Under the pieces are notes generated by a model. The model worked only from the letters and a program-made list of their open reading frames with translations. It searched no databases and was not told the DNA's origin. A stretch of 13,153 bases of DNA from Chitinophaga pinensis (GTDB taxonomy: Bacteria > Bacteroidota > Bacteroidia > Flavobacteriales_D > Crocinitomicaceae), in the NCBI GenBank assembly GCA_945868555.1, contig CAMBMC010000038.1, positions 1 through 13,153 on the forward strand. Reading direction: 5' to 3'. This document shows, one piece after another, positions 7,268 to 13,153 of this stretch (the first letter of the stretch is position 1; the number at the start of each line of letters is the position of its first letter). The position numbers and the translations under genes were made by a program.

Positions 7268-7320
7268 CATAATTCATCATTCGTAATTCGTCATTAGTAA
7301 CTCCGTAACTCGTAACTCAT
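7268..7320. repeat. Second block of TAACTC/ATTCGT low-complexity repeats
   Basis: The block consists of imperfect copies of ATTCATCATTCGTAATTCGTC and GTAACTCCGTAACTCGTAACT and ends 1 nt before the stop codon of the giant adhesin. The 14-mer GTAACTCCGTAACT (7297-7310) is identical to 6971-6984, so the 400-bp intergenic region is bracketed by related repeats in direct orientation. Confidence 0.55.
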
Positions 7321-7321
7321 T

Positions 7322-10300
7322 CTATCTCACAATCGTCACATGTCCGTACCGAACCAACTTATCGTCTGTATTTTTCGGTTTGAACTCCATTTTCCATGAG
7401 TAGGTGCCATCTTGTACATACGTTCCACCGTAAGTTCCATCCCAACCAATTTCAGCGTTGTGCGTTTCAAATATTAATTCACCCCATCGGTTAAAGATGT
7501 ACATACTGAAATTGTATGGATCAAATCCAGAGGTAAACACGGGTTCAAATGTCTGGTTGAACATATCTCCATCTGGAGTAAATGAATTGGGTACATATAA
7601 AATGATGTCTTCCGAATATTCTACGAAGCCACTTGTTGTATCAGAACAGCCAAGCAGAGAGTATGCAATCAATGTGACTTCTTGGTTGGAAGATTCACCA
7701 GAGAAATTGAATGTGGGATCGACCTGAGTGGAATTGCCAAGATTTTGTCCGAATGACCATGCATAAGTGACAGCTCCTGTGGAACCATTCTGGAAATTCA
7801 CCTCAGGGTCATTGGCAGAAAAATTCATTGGATTTGAGGTAAACGAAGCAATAGGTAAATCTTCAACACAGATCATGTCAAGTATTGTTTGAGTACCTAT
7901 ACAGCCGTCATTGCTGGTTACTGAGAGAGTAACATCACTGCAACCACCGGCATTAAATACTGTACCAACTGGCCCGCATCCTGAAAGTGTGGTACCATTG
8001 GAAATGGTCCAGTTACAATCCACACCAATAGTTCCAGTATTAACAAACGTAACGTCCAAAGGCACGCATCCTTCAGTGACATTTGACGCAAAACTTACGA
8101 GGGGTGTTGGCGAAACTGTCACTGTAAGTTGATCTGTGGATTCACAGCCATTTGCATTTGTCCCAGTCACCGTATATGTGCCTGTATTCGCCGGAGTGAA
8201 AGGCACTCCATTGAGAACTCCGTTATTCCATGTATAATTTGTTGCGCCACTTCCAGATATAGTTATAGGGAGGCCTTCACACACGACTACATCAGGACCA
8301 GCATTTACAATTGGATCGGGATTTACGGCAACAATTACTTGGTCGGTATTTACGCATCCATTGACATCTGTTCCAGTGACAGTGTAGCTTGCTGTGGCGC
8401 CTGGGGAGAATGGTGTTCCATCAATTACAGCGTTTGACCAGTTGTAAACAGTTCCTCCAGTTGCGGTGAGTGTTGCAAGATCACCAAAACAAATGCCCTG
8501 ATCGATTCCTGCGTTAATGGCAGGGAGTGAATTTGATGTTACTAGTGCTTGGTCTGTGTTGATACACCCGTTGGCATCGGTTCCTGAAACGGTATAGGTT
8601 GTTGCTCCCGATGGCGGAGTAAATGCAGTTCCATTCGTCACAAGCGGCACCCAGTTGTATGTCACTGCCCCTGTAGCAGTTAACGTTACTGTTGCACCTT
8701 CACAAATGGTTTTATCAGTTCCCGCATTGACTAGTGGCAATGGATTCACCGTCACAAGTACCTGATCAGTATTTTGACACCCGTTCGCATCGGTTCCTGT
8801 TACGGTGTAGGTTGTTGTCGCTGCAGGAATAAAGGCTACACCATTCACAACCCCATTGTTCCAGGTATATGTGGTTGCTCCGCTTCCGGATAAGGTTACG
8901 CTTGCTCCAGCACACACCACAACGTCTGTTCCAGCACCAACACTAGGCAATGGATTTACTGTGACAAGCATTTGATCGGTACTTTGACATCCATTAGCGT
9001 CAGTTCCAGTAACGGTGTATGTCGCTGTTGCAGCAGGCGAAAATGCAACAGCATTGGTCGCGCCATTGTTCCAAGTATAGGTAGTTGCTCCTGCACCTGA
9101 AAGGGTAACTTGGGCACCAATGCAAATGGTTTGGTCAGCACCAGCATTCACTGCAGGTAAGGCATTCACAGTCACTACCACTTGATCTGTATTGATACAG
9201 CCATTGGCATCTGTTCCTGTTACGGTATATGTAGCTGTTGCGGTAGGTGAAAAAGCAGTAGCGTTAATTCCTCCGTTGTTCCATGCATAGCTTACGGCTC
9301 CGGCACCACTTAATGTAACCGATGCGCCAAGACAAATACTTTGATCGTTTCCTGCACCTACTGCAGGAAGTGCATTGATATTGACGACAACCTGATCTGA
9401 ATTTACACAGCCATTGGCATCTGTTCCCGTTACGGTATATGTCGTTGTTGCTCCAGGCGTAAATGCCACACCATTGATTCCCCCATTGTCCCAAACATAG
9501 GTCACAGCACCACCTCCTGAAAGTGTAACGGATGTTCCATTACATACAGTTTGGTCAGGTCCAGCTGTTACATTCGCCAATAGATTGACAGTCACAAGTA
9601 CTTGATCGGTATTTATACAGCCATTTCCATCGGTTCCTGTCACTGTGTAAGTGGCCGTGGTTGATGGATTAAAAGCAACTCCGTCAACTCCTGAGTTATC
9701 CCATGTGTAAGTTGTTGCCCCCAATCCTGAGAGTGTTACAGCTGCGCCAATACATACCGTTTGATCAGTGCCTGCACTAACAAGTGGTAATGGATTCACA
9801 GTAACACTCACCTGATCCGTATTTACACAGTTGAACCCAGATACTCCAGTAACCGTGTACACAATAGTTCCAACTGCTTGTGTAAATGCGTTACCATTGG
9901 TGATGCCATTGTCCCATGAATAGGTAGCTGAGCCTGTTGCAGTGAGGGTTACACTTGTTCCATCACAAACGATTTGGTCAACCCCAGCATCTACTAATGG
10001 AAGAGGATTTATGGTTACAATCACTTGATCGGTATTGATGCAGTTGTTAGCATCTGTTCCAGTTACAGTATAGGTAGTTGTAGCTCCTGGCACAAAAGCG
10101 ATAGCATCCACCACAGCATTGTCCCATGTGTAAGTCACTGCACCACCACCACTTAAGGTAACTGAGGTTCCAGCGCATACAGTTTGATCAGCACCCGCAC
10201 TGACTGGCGGCAAGGCATTTACGGTCACAAGTACTTGATCGGTATTGACGCAGTTGTTGGCGTCGGTTCCAGTGACAGTGTATGTTGTAGTAGCTGCTGG

Positions 10301-12760
10301 AACAAATGCAACTGCATTCACAACACCATTATCCCAGGTATAGCTTACGGCACCGCTGCCACTAAGGGTAACAGCTGCACCAGCACAAACAGTTTGATCT
10401 ACTCCTGCATTCACAGGAGGCAAGTTGTTCACGGTGACAAGTACTTGGTCGGTGTTAACACAACCATTGCCATCAGTTCCGGTTAACGTATAGGTCGACG
10501 TGTTTGCCGGTGTGAAGGGTAATCCGTTTGTCACGCTATTGTCCCAGTTGTAAGTCGTTGCTCCAGAACCACTAAGTGTTACGGCCGTTCCGAAACAAAC
10601 CGTTTGATCTGCTCCAGCATTTACGAGTGGCAATGCGTTGACATTCACCACAACTTGATCGGTGTTGATGCATCCATTTCCGTCAGTACCTGTAACAATA
10701 TAGGTAGCAGTTGTTGCTGGCGTAAATGCTATTCCATTTGTAACACCATTGTCCCATGTATACGTTGTTGCACCACTACCTGTTAATGTTACAGGAGTTC
10801 CAAAACATACCGTTTGATCTGCTCCTGCATTCACGGGTGGAACAGTGTTTATAGTTACGATGACTTGGTCTGTATTCACACAGTTGTTCGCATCCGTGCC
10901 GCTTACTGTATAGGTTGTCGTTGTTGTTGGATTGAAGGCAACTCCATTCGTTATGCCATTGTTCCATGAATAGGTGACAGCACCACTTCCTGAAAGTGTG
11001 ACGGCTGCACCGGTACAAATGGTTTGATCTTGACCTGCATTTACAGGTGGAAGAGGATTCACAGTAACCAAAACCTGATCAGTATTGGCACATCCGTTTG
11101 CTGCTGTCCCCGTAACAGTGTATGTAGCAGTCGCTGCTGGAGTAAAAGCAACTCCATTGTTTATCCCATTATCCCAAGTGTACGTATTCGCTCCTGAACC
11201 ACTTAATGTTACTGCAGTTCCTGCGCAAATAGTTTGATCGGCACCAGCATTTATTGTTGGCAAGGCATTTACTGACACAAGCACTTGGTCAGTTGCTAAA
11301 CATCCCGCCGGACTTGTTCCAGTTAACGTATATGTAGTGCTTGTCGTAGGTGAAAATGGTACCCCATTGACTACTCCGTTGTTCCACGAAAAAGATTGGG
11401 TGAATGAAGTAGTTGCTGTAAGCGTTACAGTTGTTGTGTTACAAATGGCTACATCAGGTCCTGCATTCACAGTAGGCAAAGCATTGACTGTCACAGCAAC
11501 TTGGTCTGTTGCAGAACACGCACCAACTGTTCCAGTTACGGTATAGTTTACTGTACCTACAGATTGTGTAAATGGTACTCCGTTAGGAATCGCATTGTTC
11601 CACGAATAGGTCGTTGCCCCTGTGGCTGTCAATGTAACCTGGTTACCTTGACAAATAGATTGGTCTACACCGGCATTCACGGTCGGTACAGTATTCACTA
11701 CAACGGTAGTCGTAGCCGTTGCAGTACAACCAGTCGCTGTTACTGTTAGATTATATACACCTGCATTGGCCGTTGTCGAGTTCGGTATTGTAGGGTTTTG
11801 AAGTGTTGATGTAAATCCATTTGGCCCTGTCCAACTGTAAGTCCCTGTTCCTGTTGCGTTCAATTGAATGGTTGCACCAGCACAGTAAGGTCCCGCGTTG
11901 GTTGCTGTGGCAGTTCCTATCCCTGCAACATAGGTTATTGTAAGTATTCCAGGACCATTATTAATTCCTGCTGTACAGGCTCCCCCAGCGGGAGTTAAAC
12001 TTGATCCGCCGCCGCCAGCGCCTCCTCCATATGGCGCAGAACTGAAGCAGTCTGTTCCACCACCACCACCGCCGTAGAGACCTCCGCCTCCTCCGCCTCC
12101 CGGCGCATTATTGTAACATGAAAAAATGCCTCCATTTCCGCCCTGACCAATTGAACCGGGCTGACCAACAGTACCTAGACCAGCCCAAGATGGTCCACCA
12201 TTACCTCCGAGCAATTGAGAAGCTCCTCCACCTCCTTGACCGAATGGAGAGTTACCAATTGAACCATTCGCGCATCCACCAGCTCCTCCAACGGCATCTG
12301 ATGTGCCACCACCCATTCCTCCACCTCCGGCAGCAACGATAGTCCTGTTGGCTAATGCATATGGCGCGATGCGAAGGTCTGTTGCACCACCGCCTCCACA
12401 AGAGCCATTCGCGACAGAATTGGCATTTACTCCACCACCACCACCATTGTAACCAGATGTTGGACATGTTCCTGATCCACCAACACGAATTTGTAGAATT
12501 TGTCCTGGCGTAACGGCTAATGTTCCAGTTACCTGAGCGCCATTACCACCATTACCACCACCACCGTCTGCACCGCGAGCGGTCACAGTAATGCTCGTAA
12601 CACAAGGCGGAACAGTCCAGTTTTGGACAGCACCTGTATAGTTAAAAGTGACTGTTTGTGAAAAAACAAATGAAGTGCAGAAAAGGAATAGGCCTGAAAG
12701 CAGTGTACGTGCCAATATTCTAGAGTTCGCACTTTGAAGTGTAGGTATATGAAGTATCAT
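7322..12760 (-). CDS. Giant repetitive T9SS-secreted surface adhesin: glycine-rich domain, 17 Ig-like repeats, PKD-like domains, CHU_C sorting domain
   Basis: 1812 aa from the ATG at 12760. An upstream in-frame GTG (12862) and an internal TTG (12715) are alternatives. A signal peptide ends in TSFVFSQ (about 35). Residues about 36-279 are a Gly-rich domain with GGGGG runs and seven cysteines. One divergent Ig-like domain follows (about 285-356). Residues 358-1551 are 17 tandem repeats of about 70 aa, each with the pattern NAGxDQxxCxG, VTLSGSGAxTYxW, YTVTGT and NTDQVxVTVN, and two cysteines likely to pair. About 170 residues of PKD-like sequence follow. The last 90 residues (VPNSFTPDGD ... NRWGE ... 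WDGTY ... YGHVTIVR) are a gliding-motility-associated CHU_C domain, the type B T9SS export signal. The protein is therefore probably a long extracellular stalk used in adhesion or surface structure. No catalytic motif was seen. No exact TAnnTTTG motif lies upstream. Confidence 0.9.
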   Translation of the reverse strand: MILHIPTLQSANSRILARTLLSGLFLFCTSFVFSQTVTFNYTGAVQNWTVPPCVTSITVTARGADGGGGNGGNGAQVTGTLAVTPGQILQIRVGGSGTCPTSGYNGGGGGVNANSVANGSCGGGGATDLRIAPYALANRTIVAAGGGGMGGGTSDAVGGAGGCANGSIGNSPFGQGGGGASQLLGGNGGPSWAGLGTVGQPGSIGQGGNGGIFSCYNNAPGGGGGGGLYGGGGGGTDCFSSAPYGGGAGGGGSSLTPAGGACTAGINNGPGILTITYVAGIGTATATNAGPYCAGATIQLNATGTGTYSWTGPNGFTSTLQNPTIPNSTTANAGVYNLTVTATGCTATATTTVVVNTVPTVNAGVDQSICQGNQVTLTATGATTYSWNNAIPNGVPFTQSVGTVNYTVTGTVGACSATDQVAVTVNALPTVNAGPDVAICNTTTVTLTATTSFTQSFSWNNGVVNGVPFSPTTSTTYTLTGTSPAGCLATDQVLVSVNALPTINAGADQTICAGTAVTLSGSGANTYTWDNGINNGVAFTPAATATYTVTGTAANGCANTDQVLVTVNPLPPVNAGQDQTICTGAAVTLSGSGAVTYSWNNGITNGVAFNPTTTTTYTVSGTDANNCVNTDQVIVTINTVPPVNAGADQTVCFGTPVTLTGSGATTYTWDNGVTNGIAFTPATTATYIVTGTDGNGCINTDQVVVNVNALPLVNAGADQTVCFGTAVTLSGSGATTYNWDNSVTNGLPFTPANTSTYTLTGTDGNGCVNTDQVLVTVNNLPPVNAGVDQTVCAGAAVTLSGSGAVSYTWDNGVVNAVAFVPAATTTYTVTGTDANNCVNTDQVLVTVNALPPVSAGADQTVCAGTSVTLSGGGAVTYTWDNAVVDAIAFVPGATTTYTVTGTDANNCINTDQVIVTINPLPLVDAGVDQIVCDGTSVTLTATGSATYSWDNGITNGNAFTQAVGTIVYTVTGVSGFNCVNTDQVSVTVNPLPLVSAGTDQTVCIGAAVTLSGLGATTYTWDNSGVDGVAFNPSTTATYTVTGTDGNGCINTDQVLVTVNLLANVTAGPDQTVCNGTSVTLSGGGAVTYVWDNGGINGVAFTPGATTTYTVTGTDANGCVNSDQVVVNINALPAVGAGNDQSICLGASVTLSGAGAVSYAWNNGGINATAFSPTATATYTVTGTDANGCINTDQVVVTVNALPAVNAGADQTICIGAQVTLSGAGATTYTWNNGATNAVAFSPAATATYTVTGTDANGCQSTDQMLVTVNPLPSVGAGTDVVVCAGASVTLSGSGATTYTWNNGVVNGVAFIPAATTTYTVTGTDANGCQNTDQVLVTVNPLPLVNAGTDKTICEGATVTLTATGAVTYNWVPLVTNGTAFTPPSGATTYTVSGTDANGCINTDQALVTSNSLPAINAGIDQGICFGDLATLTATGGTVYNWSNAVIDGTPFSPGATASYTVTGTDVNGCVNTDQVIVAVNPDPIVNAGPDVVVCEGLPITISGSGATNYTWNNGVLNGVPFTPANTGTYTVTGTNANGCESTDQLTVTVSPTPLVSFASNVTEGCVPLDVTFVNTGTIGVDCNWTISNGTTLSGCGPVGTVFNAGGCSDVTLSVTSNDGCIGTQTILDMICVEDLPIASFTSNPMNFSANDPEVNFQNGSTGAVTYAWSFGQNLGNSTQVDPTFNFSGESSNQEVTLIAYSLLGCSDTTSGFVEYSEDIILYVPNSFTPDGDMFNQTFEPVFTSGFDPYNFSMYIFNRWGELIFETHNAEIGWDGTYGGTYVQDGTYSWKMEFKPKNTDDKLVRYGHVTIVR
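8108..11689 (-). repeat. Array of 17 tandem 210-bp coding repeats
   Basis: The array encodes 17 consecutive repeat units of 70-72 residues (3582 bp in total). Thirteen of the 17 follow the strict 70-residue spacing; the others are one unit of 72, two of 71, and one with compensating indels (the first). The protein sequence is strongly conserved, but codons differ between units, so no two neighbouring copies look nearly identical at DNA level. The duplications are therefore old, or the DNA has diverged under protein-level selection. The outermost N-terminal units are the most divergent. Confidence 0.9.
11924..12589 (-). other. Region coding for the glycine-rich domain of the adhesin
   Basis: This stretch codes for about 220 residues with many GGGG-GGGGGG tracts, starting at SITVTARGADGGGG and including LQIRVGGSG, TDLRIA and IVAAGGGGMGG. 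The order resembles the Pfam Gly_rich family (PF12810), which includes the glycine-rich region of the animal receptors ALK and LTK. On the plus strand it appears as repeated CCACCACC/CCTCC runs. Cysteines are spread through the domain and could staple it. Confidence 0.65.
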
Positions 12761-12914
12761 AAGTCGTGTAGTGTCGTAGCAATATCGAGTAGACGCAAAT
12801 TGTTCATCCGCGTTGCCCGCAATAAATATACATAATACAAAATAATTTCCCGTTGTGAGCACGAATAATTTTGAGGAATATCTCCTTTTGAGTGAACATT
12901 TATTGCCTAAAACG

Positions 12915-12946
12915 AAAAAAGACCAGTTTCCTGGTCTTTAAAAAAA
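12915..12946 (-). terminator. Strong intrinsic terminator of the upstream CHU_C gene
   Basis: On the minus strand a perfect 9-bp stem, AAAGACCAG / CTGGTCTTT (12931-12939 and 12918-12926), encloses a GAAA loop and is followed by a T run. It lies 14 nt past the stop codon at 12960-12962. An A run on the other side also gives a T run on the plus strand, so it could work in both directions. It separates the two CHU_C genes, so the giant adhesin should have its own promoter between about 12761 and 12914. Confidence 0.85.
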
Positions 12947-12959
12947 TGAGTTGTGTATT

Positions 12960-13153
12960 TTATCGAATGACATTGACATGTCCAACCTCCATTCTCCGCT
13001 CGTCATTTTTGGAAACTTTGAATTCGATTTTCCAGGTGTATGTTCCGTCTTGTACCATGTCAATTTCTTGATTTGACCCGTATGTTCCGTCCCAACCAAT
13101 TTCAGTATTGTGCGATTCGAAAATGATTTCACCCCAACGATTGTAGATGTAAA
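12960..13153 (-). CDS. C-terminal end of a second CHU_C (T9SS type B sorting) protein, partial at right edge
   Basis: Only the last 63 complete codons plus TAA (12960-12962) are visible. They read YIYNRWGEIIFESHNTEIGW, then DGTYGSNQEIDMVQDGTYTW, ending in GHVNVIR. This is the second half of a gliding-motility-associated CHU_C domain, the signal that directs proteins through the type IX secretion system to the cell surface. It is very similar to the end of the adjacent adhesin, differing mainly by a 4-residue insertion before VQDGTY. The rest of the protein lies to the right, so its function is unknown. A terminator follows the stop, so it is transcribed separately from the adhesin. Confidence 0.9.
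   Translation of the reverse strand, partial: YIYNRWGEIIFESHNTEIGWDGTYGSNQEIDMVQDGTYTWKIEFKVSKNDERRMEVGHVNVIR

Noticed and set aside
8108..11689. Long regular repeat array that might be taken for a CRISPR or satellite DNA
   Set aside because: The 210-bp period is an exact multiple of three, is one continuous open frame, and codes for conserved 70-residue domains. There are no short identical repeats with unique spacers.
12118..12342. Open frames opposite or out of frame with the Gly-rich and repeat regions
   Set aside because: They arise from the biased composition of the glycine and repeat codons, giving His/Gln- or Trp/Arg-rich peptides.
12761..12862. Extended N terminus of the giant adhesin from a GTG at 12862
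   Set aside because: The extra 34 residues precede the signal peptide and have no function there. An AAGGAGA stretch upstream is too far (about 19 nt) from the GTG to act as a ribosome site. ATG at 12760 is simpler.
12938..13132. A 64-residue minus-strand open frame at the right edge
   Set aside because: The frame shifted from it gives the conserved CHU_C ending (NRWGE...GWDGTY...GHVNVIR), which is clearly the real one.

Overview
The window comes from a Bacteroidota genome, most likely an environmental flavobacterial lineage. Four things point there: the start of a SusC/RagA-type TonB-dependent receptor, two proteins ending in the CHU_C (type B) sorting domain of the type IX secretion system (T9SS), Bacteroidota-type promoter elements (TTTG / TAnnTTTG), and the absence of Shine-Dalgarno sequences. 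A guess at the Crocinitomicaceae/Cryomorphaceae is impression only.

Left part (1-6282, all minus strand): an alpha-glucan utilisation locus. In transcription order it encodes a secreted CotH-kinase-family protein, a periplasmic GH13 cyclomaltodextrinase/neopullulanase-like enzyme, a GH31 alpha-glucosidase or transglucosidase, and the first 162 residues of a SusC-type receptor that runs off the left edge. The first three are packed as one operon (3-nt gap, then a 4-nt ATGA overlap). The receptor has its own promoter in the 74-nt gap behind GH31. The receptor would import oligosaccharides, GH13 would open or shorten them in the periplasm, and GH31 would release or transfer glucose. The CotH protein is the unexpected member.

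Middle (6283-7321): a divergent promoter region, a 180-residue orphan lipoprotein on the plus strand, then about 400 bp of non-coding DNA. That stretch holds TAACTC/GACTAAT-type low-complexity repeats, a 9-bp inverted repeat, a GC-rich patch inside a possible 38-codon ORF, and a plus-strand terminator. The last 190 nt could be a small independent transcript.

Right part (7322-13153, minus strand): a giant T9SS surface protein (1812 aa from the preferred start). It has a signal peptide, a Cys-containing glycine-rich domain, one Ig-like domain, 17 tandem 70-residue Ig-like repeats, PKD-like domains and a CHU_C sorting domain. Upstream of it lies the C-terminal end of a second CHU_C protein, closed by a strong terminator. 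No tRNA, rRNA, CRISPR or transposase was seen.
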